A stretch of 64,000 bases of DNA from Linepithema humile. Lineage: Eukaryota; Arthropoda; Insecta; Hymenoptera; Formicidae. The position numbers and the translations under genes were made by a program. Location of the stretch: contig NC_090129.1 of NCBI RefSeq assembly GCF_040581485.1, forward strand, positions 3,210,501 through 3,274,500, in the 5' to 3' direction. The notes beneath the pieces are model-generated. The model was not told where the DNA came from. It saw only the letters and a program-made list of their open reading frames with translations, and did no database searches. This document shows, piece after piece, positions 26,062 to 41,000 of the stretch (the first letter of the stretch is position 1; the number at the start of each line of letters is the position of its first letter).

Positions 26062-29000
26062 TCATCGTTGTTCATCGTTCTGATCGACCGCTTTGACCAT
26101 TGCAGAAAAAATTCCATTCTGTCGTTGCATTAAATCTGCCGGTGAGCCCTCCTCGCTGATTTTGCCTTCATCAAAAACAATGATGCGATCGCAATCTAAC
26201 AAAGCCGCCGCTCGATGCTGCGCAAAAATTAGTTCCATTAAGATCTTATCTCTATCTATTCTGACGAGATTAAGTTTGAGATATTAATGTTAAAATTTTA
26301 GAAAATGTGTTGAGAAAAACTTTCTCTTCGCTGCTTTTAATCATTTCATCTAATCTTATTTTCAGTCTTTTCTATTTCTATTGGCATAAAATTACCAGTT
26401 ACTATCAGATTTAAAAAATAGAAATACGTTTAATTAATATTAATATATTGCAAAAACATTAGATAAAAATACGAAAAAATACAAATTTATGCGTAAATTG
26501 ACAATTTAAAAGATAACTTAAATATAGCGTACATCTAATTTCTAATCGATCGACTAACTTGACCGATTTTAGCAATCAGAAAGAGATTGACAATCGACTT
26601 AATTGTGGTTAAAGTTTAATCGGTTTATTTGGAAAAACCGATTATTCATTGGGAAAAATACATATCCAATTTATAAAAATTTACTAACCGCGATAGTGAT
26701 AACAGTTTTATTCTCGAAGGCAATGGCAGCTGCTTTTAGAAGTGATTTTTCAGTTGCTATGTCAAGCGCGCTAGTCGCTTCGTCAAACACAATGATATTC
26801 GATCGTTGAAGAATCGCGCGTGCCATGCAAAGAAGTTGCAGCTGACCGGCTGAAAAGTTTTCACCACCTTCTCGTACTTCAAGGTCTATATAATAATTAG
26901 TTGCAATTAAATTAGCTTATTATTTTATATATTTTTTGCTACATGTATATAAAGTGTCACACAATTTGCGATTTTATTTTCCAGATTATCCGAGGAAATT
27001 GGAGTCGTTTTTAGAAAAAATGTCTAAATCATTTATCGTAGCTTTCAAATTTGGAACATCATATATTTTATTGAATTTTATATTAAAATTTTATTAAAAT
27101 AAAGTCTAGTCTAAAATTCTAAGTCTAAAATTAATTAAAAAACATGATTCTATTATCTATTTTTTTTTTTATATATCTAGTTTGCGAAAAGTCCTTTTTT
27201 CAATTACCCGAAAACTTTCGCCTCAATATTTTGGCTAATGCAAGGAAAGTTTGACTCCAAATTCATCAGAAAATCTTTCACTAATATTAATGTCGCTAGT
27301 TGTTTATGTAAGACACCTTGTATATTAATATATTATAATGCATTATTACGTACTCAATCCTTCGGGATGCGAAGCTACGACGTCCTTGATTTGAGAAAGC
27401 TCCAAAGCTCGCCAGATGTCCTGGTCTTCGTGTTGCGAAAGTGGATCCAAATTTTCTCTATAAAAAATAAATAAATAAAATAAAATATCATTATGGAATA
27501 AACATATTAAATTCGCAAAGGATACATTTGCAAATTTTGAACTGTACCAAGGACTGAATATTTTGCAATAATACAAGATTTACGATTACGGCTCACACAC
27601 CTAATTGTGCCGCTAAACATTATTGCATCTTGCGGTATGGCCGATAACCGCGATCGTAATTTTCGAAGAGGCACTTGCCGGATATCGATTCCGTCTAACA
27701 AAATACGTCCTTGACTAATCTCGATCAATTGGAAGAGAGCCATCACAGTAGACGATTTGCCGCTACCGGTTCTTCCACAAATACCCAGCTATAAATATTG
27801 TGCATAATATATCTTTATCGCGTGTTCAGATAAAGAAGATCGCTTTTATCTTTAATAGCCTTTCTTATTTTATTATTTTTGTTTCATTTATATTATGTTT
27901 TTTTTTTTTTTAATTATTATTTATTTTATTAGCTATAGATTACCTTTTGCCCGGGAGATATTTTTAAAGAGAGATCTGTGATCACTGGATTTCTCTCTGC
28001 ATCGTAGCGAAGAGAAACGTTCTCGAAAACGATTTCGCCCTTATTGGGCCAGTCATCGGCCACTTGTAAATCTAAAAGTTAGATAAAATCGATGCATGTA
28101 CGATAAGAAAGATAACGAAAGCATGACAGAGCATTATATCTCTTGAATACGTGTGAAGAATGCTTTCACATTATTCAGTATTTCGTGCTTCATATTCTCG
28201 GTGTCGCGCAAATAAAGAGCGGTTTCCGGAAGTTGATTAATCGCTAAATCGCAGATATTGATTGATATTTAAATTCACGTCATTTCAGATGTACGATAAC
28301 GTAAGGTGAAAGATTATCGCGGGATCTGCGGATATAAGCCAATTGATATTTCACTCAAAAAAATATTTCGCTGATGTAGTTAGATTTCTAGATATCGCAA
28401 CAAGAATGTATCGCTATTTTTCGTATCTGTGAAAACATTGTTTGTCACATATAGAATTTATAGCAGTAATGTTCTAGCAATAGCTTCTGAAAAATTTAGG
28501 TACCATTGCTAAATGTTATTCATTGCATGATCTAACACGTGATTGATCTTATATAGATAGGCGCTTTAGAGAAACTTTCTTTTTTAAGTTCACAAACAAT
28601 ACAGATATACATATATTCTGTTTCTGTCATCTAAACTGATTAAGTAATTACATATGCAATATCACAACAGTTGCTAATCATTTATCTGTTTTAGTTAATT
28701 TTTTACACCTAGAAAATTTTAGCTATTATTGCAAGATCATTTTTTTGAGTGTTAATGACACGGTTCTTAAAACGGGAAATTATCACTTGTTTATTAGATC
28801 TGAGTTTGCACCCGTCACGAATTCAAAATTATGTAAGAATATCACAGACAAATTTCGTTTATCGATATTCATTAATATCGATAATATGCATGTTATGAAT
28901 TTTTCTCTCTTTTCTTTTCTTTACAAGTATATTATTACAGTCAAGTTGCCGCGATGCATATTTTGAAATTGGGAAATATACTAAAAAAAAAAAAAATTAA

Positions 29001-32000
29001 ACGCCAATGACGTATAGATTTTTGCAAATTATTAATAAAATTTTGAATAAATAAGAATAGTTACCGTTTTCGTGATAGTTTTCCGGTTGCATGTTTCTGT
29101 ATGCAGAAATTCGGGCTACACTTCCCATATACATTTCGATTTCTGCGGTAAACTTGACCACCCAGTTCAAGTATATCGGTACTAAGAGAGTGTAATTGAT
29201 CGCCAGGCCTACTAGAGCGGGTGTGACGCGGCTTGGGTACAATTCCGCAGAGAGTAAGGCCGTAAAAATAGCCGTTACCACAATAACAGCGCCCAGATAA
29301 TCCTAAAATTATTTACAAAATAATAATTAGTTAAGAAATAATTAAAAAGTTTCATTAAAATTGAAGAGCTTGACACTCGTATCGATACACTCTATGACAC
29401 AACTACTTATTTATTATTATTTACAACAAAATTATATGATAAAATAATCCTTTAACACTGATCGCAATTGTGAAACTTTTAAAAATTAAATATTCTTGCT
29501 CGTTATTTGTACCAATGCGATGCCGAGCCATCTGCTGCTGGTGTTCAGTATGAGAAACGCGTTGGTGTTTATGTCAAGGCGCCTCATTGTTTCCTCCATA
29601 AAACGATTTTCTTGCTTGAATGCTCTCAGCGTCGGAAGACCCGATAAAGTTTCTAAGAAATGCGCTGCTACCGGTCCTCTTGTGCTTCAAACGACATTTA
29701 ATTATTTATGCATTTTGGCGAGAAGTAAAACAGATGCTAAGACAAAGGAAGCTTAATGAATAACTTTCAGTTGAAACAAAGGAACCTATTAGTTTATAAA
29801 TTATTTATAGCTATACGTGTTGCTTTGTTCGTACTATTTTTTGGGATAATTATATTGATTGTTAATTATCATTTATTTGAGAGCGTGTAATTATATAGCA
29901 CTCGTATATTAATTAGAATTTTTATTTTTTTCTATTTCAAATTTTTATTAATTTTTTTTTTTTGAAACATTTGTTTGGAATAGTTATTTATACCTGCCGT
30001 CTAGCCGTTGCAATTGTCTGGCACTCCGTCTATAGAATCTTTGTAGCACGTAATAAGCGCAGCTGGTTGGCACGGCGGCGATCAAGAACCAGGGTGAAAT
30101 AATAACATTGACGATCATCGCCGAGCCACAAAGTAGCACAAAAGACGTCAGTCTTTTGATCGACGTAGATATTTTCTTAAGAAACGGAAAAATAACTTAC
30201 GCTTATTTAAAAACAGCCTTATATATTCCTTAATTATTTCCGATGATATTCGAATTATAGCATTTAATTATCTGAGTCGATATACGATATCGTCGACTCT
30301 TAAATTACGCTAGCCAATTATTATCATTCTTATCATAGTACATTTTAGAGATCAATTGTTATATACCTTATCTATGACACCCATATCGGCACTGAACCTG
30401 TTCAGAATTTTCCCGATGGGATTGCAATCGAAGAATGAGATGGGCGCGCGAAGAAGTCCGGAGACGGCTTCCCGGTGTAATTTCCGCCGCGCTCTGGCAC
30501 CTGCCCACTGGCCTGCTACATTGTACAGGAATGATAGAAAGATAGAACCTACGGATATGATGATGTACACCTTGAAGTACGACACCGTCTGAAAAAAGAT
30601 TCGCAAACCATTCAGTTAAATGTCTTTCTTTTTTCATCTTAAGAATAATTTTCCCTCAGTTTTCAGCTTAATTGTAATAATTTACAGTTAATCTGATTTT
30701 TATTTTGACGCAGACTTGGTTTAAGATTATTATTTTCTTAATTATCAATTGTTGGATGAGAATCGAATATCTATTTACGTCTTGGCGTTCGTCCATTGAC
30801 GAATAAACGCTTTGATCAGTCCAACGACTCAACCAGAGATCGGTATACACGCGAAGGATTTGATAGGCCAGTGCCGCTATGACGTAAACTAGTCCTGGTA
30901 TCCATCCACCAGCTTTTGGATACTCCATCCAAATCATTCTGGTGACTATCCCGCTTTTATCGTCGGCCTCGAATTCACTTTGTTCATCCGTGTCGTCCAG
31001 AGCTGAGAGAAGTTCAAAGATTAAATCGGATACCCAAATCTTAAGATATAAAAAAAAAAAACATATAAAAATGATTTATTATGTACAATAATTATAACTC
31101 TCTTCCACATCATCCATATCGTCGGTGATTCGCGAATCTATTGATAATAATTTCACCGGAAAATGATCGCTCTCTTGGTGCTGGCTTATCCTGAAAATAA
31201 GAGAAAACAGAATACGTCAGTTGCTTAATTAAAATTCTCTTTTATTGTAATTAATATTTTTATTCTAATTACTTGCTAGAACCGGACATCAGCCGACGTA
31301 GAACACTTGTTTCTCTGTTTATCGCCGTTTCTTCCGGATACCTGAAGTTTATCACTTTTTTTATTTTCTCAATAGCCCGTATTATAATAGTAATAATAAT
31401 AATAGTAGATTACAAAGAAAAAGTTTGAAGTGCAAAAAGAAAATGTGAAACCTTGTGGAGAAGAATTGTTTCAATATATTGTTGGGCTGTCCGTTGTTGT
31501 AAGTGTTGTTTCTTTTTCTGCACAAAAGTCAAATGCAAAATATAAATCTAAATCTTTTCAGTTCTCTACGAATCAATATTTTAACAATATATCCGCGTAT
31601 TTTACGCTAATTATTTATTTCATAATTGCAAACGTATTTAACGTTAATGGCGGAAAACTTGCGATAACTGACGATATTTTGATTGTGAGAAAAAATCAAT
31701 TTGTTCAAAAAATTTATTAGTGATAGTAGGTTATCAGATTTATTACACTTTGTGTGTAAAATGTAAAAATAATATTTTCTCGAAATTCGTACCTCGGTAA
31801 CACATGTTGATTCTCGAGAATAATTGGCGTACTATTCTGTCGAAGAACCAACGGCGGTCGCTTTTGTGGTTGAAGGCTTGTTGATCTGATAGTTTCGCGA
31901 TACGTTTTCGATCGTTTCCTATCAATGCTCCATTCTTCTGTCGGCACCGGAAGGTCCGTGAGATCGTGACTCAAATATCTTGATCCAGATAAAGTCGTTC

Positions 32001-35000
32001 GGTGCAATCTTAAGGGTACAAATACTGGCGGACTCTGAAAAAGTCACGAAAATATATTATCGGTGCTATAACGTTATTTAACTTTCCAATATCTCAAACA
32101 AGGAGAAACGATATTTGTGTGCGTTTTGTTCTCAATGAAATTATAAGTGCTAAACAATTAATTTCATATTTTTTAATAAATATATTTAATTCGTTACATT
32201 ATTTTATAAAAATGTTAAACATTATTAAAATATTGTTAATATACTTTTTCACTTACCACATGAGAATCGCGATCGAAGATCCACGAGCCGTCGCTAGCGT
32301 GTCTGTTTTTTACATTGATTCCAATTTTAGAGACTAATCTGATCAAGGACCATCTATCTTTGGCGGTTCGTTGAGAGTGATTTTCGTTCTCTCGTCTTGA
32401 ATACGCGATTCGCCACTCCTCTGCTAATTCAGGATCCATATCCTCAATGCTGGATTTTGTTCCGACGGCGCGCACTCGACAGTCCTCCATAACAATCACC
32501 TTGAAAAAGAAGAATGTGTATAACATGCATACATAAAAGATAAAAGATAAAATCAAAGGTTCTTCTATTGAAAAAAAAATAGATTGGAAAGCTATTCTAT
32601 CAAAAGAAGATAGATTCGAAAAATATTGAATGATTTAAACAGAATAAATAGTGAATAATATATAAAAATAATTATAAGATTAGAAATTAGTTATTCATTA
32701 AATATCAATCTTACAGAGAGCATAAAATAAAGTATAGCATATGTTTTTATTCGTGCAAAATATCGTTAAAAAAATCATGAAACCTGATGAGCAGCCGATA
32801 ACAATTCCAGTCTGTGAGTGACCATAATCACTGTTCGGCCACTTCGCAATAGAAGCTTCCTCACGCCATGATCGAAAATCTGTCGACCCACATGGTGATC
32901 TAACGCTGACAGTGGATCATCCTGCGAGCAATTTTTAATTGAACCTTTTATGCGAAAAACTTTGCGTTAAATTTGTTACGTCCTCACCTGTTTGAGTGAG
33001 GAAATTTCGGATTAGGGTTTGGACGGCTGCAACAGCGGAATATATTGTAAATTACTCACAGATTAGGAATAGAGGAGGTGACTTTGCGAGTTGAACGATT
33101 CTGTTTCGGCTCAAATCAGGTCAACCATAAGGATCGCTATTACTCCATTTCTGAGCAAATTGTTTTCAAGATTCCTTTTTTTGGTCAAGAAATATCTAAC
33201 TACTTTCATCAAGAGCGGAATCGCGTGCGATTTTCAAGGGAATAAAGAAACGTGAGGTCTTATTAATAAACAATTAAATACATTTTTAGAAAAAAAAAAT
33301 TTAATTCTACGATACTAAACTTAAAAGTACATGGTTTATCTCTTTTACAAAAGACGAGCTAGATAAAGAATATTTAAAAAAATGTTTTGGTTAATGATAT
33401 TAAGGTTATAATTCATGATTGAATTTTCTCTTTTACAATTTGTGAGGCTGAATAAAATACAAAATAAAAATGTTTTAGTTATTGATTTTTAGATTATAAT
33501 TTATAGGTACTTATATGTCTGTGTGTGTGTGTATGCATATTAGGAGAAGAAAGAAAGCTGTGTTGGATTAAAAGTCGAAAGCGTGAGTAAAGTGAGGGGA
33601 TCGAGAGAGGGTTTGTCGGCCTTCCTCAGGAATGAAGGGGTTCGGGAGTGAAATATTCGGGAAGGACACGGTCTCTGAATTCTCTGAGATATTGTGAAAT
33701 TGTACTTTAGATGGGAAAAAGGGGAAAATTCGTTAGGTGAATTATTGGTGGCATGACTCGGAGTTGTCAGTAGCATGTTGGAATTTAGGTTTCGAGACCA
33801 GGTCAAATATTATTAAAGTAGGAGACGACGCGGGAGGGAATGTCGGCGAGTATGAAGGAGATGGATATTCAGGATTTGATAAAGAGATGATTTATGTTCA
33901 GGTTCATACATCGTGGAGTAACTGGGAGCGATGTGAGGGATGTGCCATAAGTGCGTTTATATCGGGAGGAAAGAAATTTCTATTCAGGATGTTCGCATCG
34001 TTATTGTTATCAAGAGGAGAAATGGGGGTGCGAACGTTTGGATTTACTTGATTATTTAAATTTGATTGCGTCGCGACGGACTCTTGGAAGGTATAATAAT
34101 TATTTAGAATTTGCTGGATAATACGAGTATCGGGATTACTATATGTAGGCTGAGAAGAGTTATTTGTATGAGTGGTGGCTAGTTTACGAGTGCGACTCAA
34201 GACTCAAAGAGCTCGTGGACTCGCTCGAAACAAATTCGAAATAGAGATCGGAATTTAGGTTAAAATTAAATAGAGTTGTTGCAGAATTTTAAGAAAGAAG
34301 GAAAGAGAACTCGAGAGAGCGTGAGAGATGATATGGAAAATGCGCCTATTCATCTCGAGTCAGGAAAAGACAGAGGCTAATTTTAGGACTTACTACTTGT
34401 TGCCTTGAGGCTGTGCCTGCCAAATTTCAAGGGTGATCCCTTGGGAGCACCAAGGCGTATCTTTGTAACGGTAGTAGAAAGGTCCTTGATTCCGTAGTGC
34501 ATCAGAGAGAGACACTATACTGAAGCGAATAGCTTGTAACTCGCGAGCCGACCGAAAGTATTTGCCGTTATTGTCGACCATTCGTGGGAAAGTTGTGCAA
34601 AGGAAAGATCGTGCGGGACGTAACAGGTAGTTGTTTAAGAGAAAACCCGATTCGTCATCATGCGTCGAATTTTTTTTGGACATCGGGAAGTATCGATTTA
34701 TTATATTCTTCCGGTGATCGTAATCCTTTTCCCAAACGGAGTATAAACTGCAGAGCAATTTATCTTTATGGATTTATTACTTCCGCTCTTGGGAATTTTT
34801 CAGTCGCGAGTGGATTATATTTTCCTTGCGCAAATTTGGCGGTTTATCCGCGAGAAAGTTGCGTAAAGGAAAGAATCAGGATGCAGGACGTAACAAATTC
34901 GTGAAATAAAATACGCAAACAGACCAAAATAACGACGTCGGCGTCACTGTAAAGGGCTCGGGCTATGGTGACTCGTTGCTTTTGCCCGCCACTTAAATTG

Positions 35001-38000
35001 ATACCCCGCTCGCCGATCCTGATCAGATCCCGACCGGGAAGCATCTCCACGTCCTGCTGCAGAGCGCATGCACGCAGCACGTTGCGATACCTTCGTGATC
35101 GATATGCCGCGCCGAAGAGAATATTGTCTCGCAGAGTCGCGTTCTGGAGCCACGGCCGTTGCGCCACGTATGCGATCTTCAGCCCCCTGATAAGACGCAT
35201 ATTTTTAGCCGATAACGTACATTTCGATCACAATGATTCTAAAAATTGAAATTAATCTTTGTTATAATTACTTGGTCCATTCGACGCTTCCGCTTATTCT
35301 CTGAATTTCTCCCAAGAGTGCCAGTAATAGCGAGGTCTTCCCACTTCCGGTTTTCCCCACTATTAATGTCAGTTGTCCTGAAATGATCGAAATAAAATTC
35401 TTTAGCAATTAGATGATTTATTGTAAACTTTTATGCGCGCGAAAATGTTGCGTTGTTCACCTCGCGGGAAATCAAGAGCGTCGATCATCAACGTATTTTC
35501 GTCGGATCCCCAAGCAAAGATACTTGATGTGATTTGAAGAACAGATTCCGGAATTTCCGGATCTTTCTCGAACACCGTGTCAACCGACGAGTCAATCGCC
35601 AAATTGAATTCACGCAAAATATCCGATTGCGGATCCTCTTCGTCCTCCACAATGTTGTCCAACGAACCAAAAATTGTAACGCCGTTAATTGGTTCTACCT
35701 TAAAGGAAATAGCACGTTGCGTCGTGTCTGAATTCTCTCTTTATAAAATGTATTCGATGATTTTACAATTTTTCAATTTTAAAAAGCAATACGTGAAATA
35801 CAATTTTTGACCAGAATTTAATCAGCAAATTAAGTCAAACATTTTTTTGTATAATTCGAAAAAAATATTTAGTCAGACATAATTAAATTGTTTATTCACT
35901 CACGTCATTGTCGCTGTACGAATTTGTCTTTGATAATGTATCGGTGGCCGATTTGCGATCGTGCGATTCGGGAAGGATGTTCACGATTTCTGGGAGTTGC
36001 AAAAACTCCTCCAGTCTCGTGGTAGAAATCTGGAAAGAGATATCGTACCGAGCTTAAGGAATTTCATCAAAAGCGTTATTCCTCACCATGGCGTTGATAA
36101 TGATCGGCACTATCACCGGAAAGATGAAAAGCGGCACCGTCAGCTGCGAAAAGAGCGCGAGACTGGCAAAAACCTTCCCCGCGTCGAGATTTCGTTCCTC
36201 CAGCCAGAAATAAATTCCGAATGTGAAGAGAGTCATCAGCACGCAGGAGGCGTGCGTGAGGAAGTCTGCGATTAACACATATCTTTACTCAATTTTAAAT
36301 TATTACAAGAATATAAGAATCGACAAATTATTAAAATATAAACGTCGCGAGAAAGCGACGTCTTCATATGTTACTTTTACGCACGATTTAAGCAGGAGAA
36401 GTTTGGAATTATTTACTTATGAGAGTCCAATATGCAGAATCCTTGTTCAGCAATTTTAATTCCTGATCTCGGGTGTTGCGTACGCGATCCTCAAAGACGT
36501 TCTCCCAGGCACGCAGCTTAATGAGACGCATTCCTTGAAGAATTTCATTAACCAGACGCAGGCGCGCATCGCTTTTCTCCTGAAAGTGTTTTGCGATTCG
36601 TATTATTCAATGAGAGATTGAATTATTATCAATTAAATATACGAAGCATGATCAATTATTATTGAAGTGATATATTACTTTGAGAAAGAGCAATATTAAA
36701 GAAGAAAATTGAAGAACAGCCGATTTTTTCGTACCGCTATGTATTTGGAATTTTCGGACATTCGTTTTCCGAGGACGAGCTGCATCGGCGTGACGATCAA
36801 TATGCAGCAAATTGCTCCCATAATTGCACTGACGCCCAATTTCAAGTACAGTAGGAAGATGATAGCGGCAATCTGTACAGAAATCAAATTAGCACTGAAA
36901 TAGATAAAATCATTCCGTATTAATTACGCGATAATCTTTTCTAAATCTAACTTTTCTATCGTCTAATTCTGATTTCTTTTTTTAAATCGCATGATAGAAA
37001 CACGCACATGTTTGTTCAGATATCAAATTAGCTAAATCTCTTTACTTTCAACGGAATGGCCCAAATATAATGACCGATCCAGAAGAAGCTCATCACATTA
37101 TACGCGTCTTCGGCCATGAGATTCGTCAGAGTTCCGATATCAGCTGCTTGCTGATGGCAATGTTGATCTTTCTCTTTGTCGGATGGCTTCTCTTCCTCGG
37201 AGATGCTCCAAGAAGACAGCCGAAGAGCTTTGTCGTAAATTAGTGCCTGAGCAAACCAATGAAATGCAAGTTTCAGCGCACCAAAATTGACAAAAGGAAG
37301 TAATTTCGAAATTAAATAAACAATAATTTTAAATCGTGACGAAATAATAAAGTACCTGAAGAGCCGTTCGCAAACGTATTCCTGCGACGCAGAGTACATG
37401 AGTGGACGCCTGGCTCATCGTGCTCTGCAAGATGCTCGCGAAAAAAACTACGAGACCCAGGAAATATCCATTTTTCAGAATTTGAGAAAATGTCATGGCT
37501 CCCTAAATAAAGACGATCTTTTTTAGATAGCTAAACGCATTATTGCAGCACTGAAAAATGGAACAAAGAAACAATGACGATACCTTCGGAGAGAAATATC
37601 CGCTCGATATCGTATCGTTCTGCAGATCCGATGCATAATCGATGATTTTGGAAATCGCCATGGGACCCACTAAAGTTGTAGCATCGCCGAAGAGCTTCAA
37701 GATACCACCTGCCGCGAAGGCCAGCCATATCCGCTTCCAGAAGCACTTCCATAAGGATAATTTCCGGTCGTGGCTTCGCAGCTAGGAATTTCATAACTCG
37801 ACTTATTTAATTACATACATATATCTATAACAACATACACGCGCATCTACATATATGCGCGTCGAGCAACTACAATTGAAAGATCGATTGTTTCTTGTAG
37901 AAAAATAAAAAAAAAAAAAAAAAAAAAAAGAGGAAGCGTAAAGTCATTACCCTTTCGCTTTCATAAATGTCGCGGAAACGCTCGAACTGGTTCCTCGTGG

Positions 38001-41000
38001 CCTCCTCGTCCGGAAGTTGTCCAAGGTCGTGGAGTTCGAGCGGCGCGTGGTAGCCGCGCGACAGCAGGTCAGTCACCCAGTGGAAGGTGATTCTGCTGAG
38101 GAACGGCGAAGCGGCGTGCACGTACGCGCTCCGCGCGTTATCGGGCCTTCCGATGGCGTACTGCCTGCTCCTCTGCATCTAATAGCGTAAAAACACCGAA
38201 ACGTCATCGCGGATATTTGCGTTAAGAAAACGAACTTGAGTGCGGAGTGAGAAAACGGACGACGCGATGTTTATACGCGGTTCGGTTTCGCGTAGGAGAA
38301 AAGTCGAGGGTAGTAAAACTTGCACTGATGTTGTTTGCTCTCGGCAACGAGCCGAGGAAGTCGTAAAAATGCAAAAGCGCAGTGGGAAAGGCATTTATGC
38401 ATCTCTTCAGTGAGATGGAAAATTCGTCGAACCGGTATTTGCACGAGGGTGCTTCTTCACAAGTACTACCGGAGGCATTTTGAAAAGTTTTAACGACCGA
38501 GAAGGATAAAATAGGAACAGAGCCTCTATGTGGAGACAACATGGCCAGACCGTAGTGTTTTAAACCGCAATAGTTCCGCGCAACTTTATTTTTATCATTT
38601 AAATTGAAAGTTTAATCTGTTTATTTGAAATATAATTTAATTTTTCAAATAAGTTTAAAGAAATTTCTAAATTGGAAATAAAACGAACATTTTTATCATA
38701 TTCTGTGCAATATTAATGCGTACTTTCATTAATATTTACTTCATCGAAAAGTTGATTAAAATATTTTGTGTGCGAAATATTCTAATTAACTAAGCTTAAT
38801 AAATTCTTTCCGTTGATCTCTATTTAAGGAACACGAGTTCTAAAATTGGATTTATACATTATAACAAAATCTGAAAGTTTGCTTCGTCGAGTAGAATCTA
38901 TTTTTGCAACCGTGCCAGCATATAACCGAACAAAAAGCGCTGTGTTAGCGCTCGATAAGCACGTCTCACCGGTGTATGATAATAACCATTATTGTTCAAA
39001 CAAACACGTTAAATGTAAAACAAACATTTACGGTAGGAGTAACTGGGCATCGTTGATAAGAACGTAACTTTCTTGCGCTAGTTGTCAGCTTAAGTTACTC
39101 TTGTTGTTTATCGCTTAAGCATCTTTCGTGATCGAAATTCACACAGAGTGAGTCATACATTTTGAACAAACTGGGAAGAAGAATAAAAAGTATTATCTTC
39201 GAAAAGAAACCTGAAATCGCGAGGCGATCATGTGTCACGAAGCATCAATAGTCAACTTCTATTTTAAATTGAATTTTGGCATGTAAATTACAAAAGAATT
39301 TTATGTGAAGGCACGTTATCAATCACAAGCTACATTTGTGAACTAGGAAAAAAAAAACAATGTCGCAAAATCGGTCTGAGGTTCTATTTCGGTTTACAAA
39401 TAATTGAACTCACCATACGATAAAGGGTATAAGAATCGATAACAGCCAGCAATCCGCAACAAGTGGCGGCGATCGCCGTTGTCGTGACACGTACGTGCTG
39501 AATGGACAGACCGAACCTGAAATACGCCTTGTTGTATTTTCCGAATTACTTTGCGCAAACGCAAAAAGACATACAATGCGAGAGCGTTTTAATGAAATTT
39601 GTGAGAAGTTATTATTGATAACATTTAATAAGTTATTGCCAATAATAATATTTAATATATACAAAATATATAAATAAAATTGCTGGTTTTCGATAAACAA
39701 CATATTAATCACAAAACACGAAAGTGCACAAAACAATTTGCAAGAGTATATTTTATATTGCAATTATCGATAGCGTACCTGCATAAGTACAAAAGCTTCC
39801 ATGTTCGTGAGAGGCCAATTATCGTAAATCCACCGCCCGACACGGCGGTACCGAAACCGTCTCTCATCTCGGTTTCGCGATGTAACACCCAACAGGATAG
39901 CACAGCAATCACTGTCAAGATCGACGAGAGTGAAACCGACGTCAGTATAGATTCGCATAGTTCCAATGAAAGAGTCGATAGTAGTAACATACAAAGTAAA
40001 GTCCTACTCGTGTGAAGTGGCAAGAGCGACTTAGATGACCTATTTAAGTGACAAATAATTTTATGTTAGTCTTTTACTAATCGAGTGCGTCTATTTTGTA
40101 ATATAAATAGATATTCTTGTTCTTATTGGACAGTAAAATCTAAATTTGACACAAAATTTCGAATTTTAACCGTCGAATCCTTAATTTCTGATTCGTAGCT
40201 TGTTATTTTAAAATTATAACAGTCATTATTTGTAATAACTTTAACTGTTACAGTTTTCCTCAAAATTCCACAATTTTCCTCGTTCTATTAACTATTTTAA
40301 TTTCTCAATAATACTCTTTATATGCTACTCATGAGTTAACTACGATGTTGTTACGCATATAAATGGGGCATAGCCGCTAAGCGGCATATAATGCAATTTA
40401 TTATTGTTATAGTGATATTGGGTTCTTCAATGAAGCTAATAACTTTAATGAATCATCATTTATAGTCCTATTTATAGATTCAAAGGGCTTACATAGAGCT
40501 ACACAAAGATTACACATAACTTACATAGCTTACGCATGTATAATGTAGATTATGATTTTAAAAGAGATTGCTGGCTACTCTTAGTACTTACAAATTTTAC
40601 GATTCCGTAAATTTTATACTGAAAAAAGGAAAAATAGAAAATCTTATCATATTTAAGTTATACTTAAAATTTTTTTACATTTATGTAATCTTTGCTTTTT
40701 TGGAAAAAGTTTTTGTTTCTTTCATATTAAAAATGTCATACAAAAATGAGGAAAAATTTAGTTTTAACATTAAAATCTAATAAATGCTAAAGTTTTAATA
40801 TTCTTCCTTTAGTTTTGTTTATCTATATATGAACTCTCACATTTAATATGCAAACAGTTTACATCCCGAGTTAATTCAGTATCAATCGTTAACAGTGTCG
40901 GTCGAACTTTTTACATAAGTCAAGGTAGCGGAATGTTGGTGGAATATCTCGTTATACGCGACATTTTGTAATCGCGTCAGGTATGCGGGTATATTACGTG

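Noticed and set aside
34393..34758. 121-aa minus-strand frame in the LTR-like element
   Set aside because: It runs across the repeated terminal motif and shows no protein-like composition or domain.
35698..35735. Alternative acceptor CAG at about 35724 for Sur exon 12
   Set aside because: It would put a stop codon in frame after exon 11. The TTTAAG acceptor that starts the exon at 35698 keeps phase 0.
39680..40023. Three overlapping frames over Sur exon 2
   Set aside because: Only the minus-strand frame that splices to exons 1 and 3 in phase and aligns with SUR TMD0 is kept.
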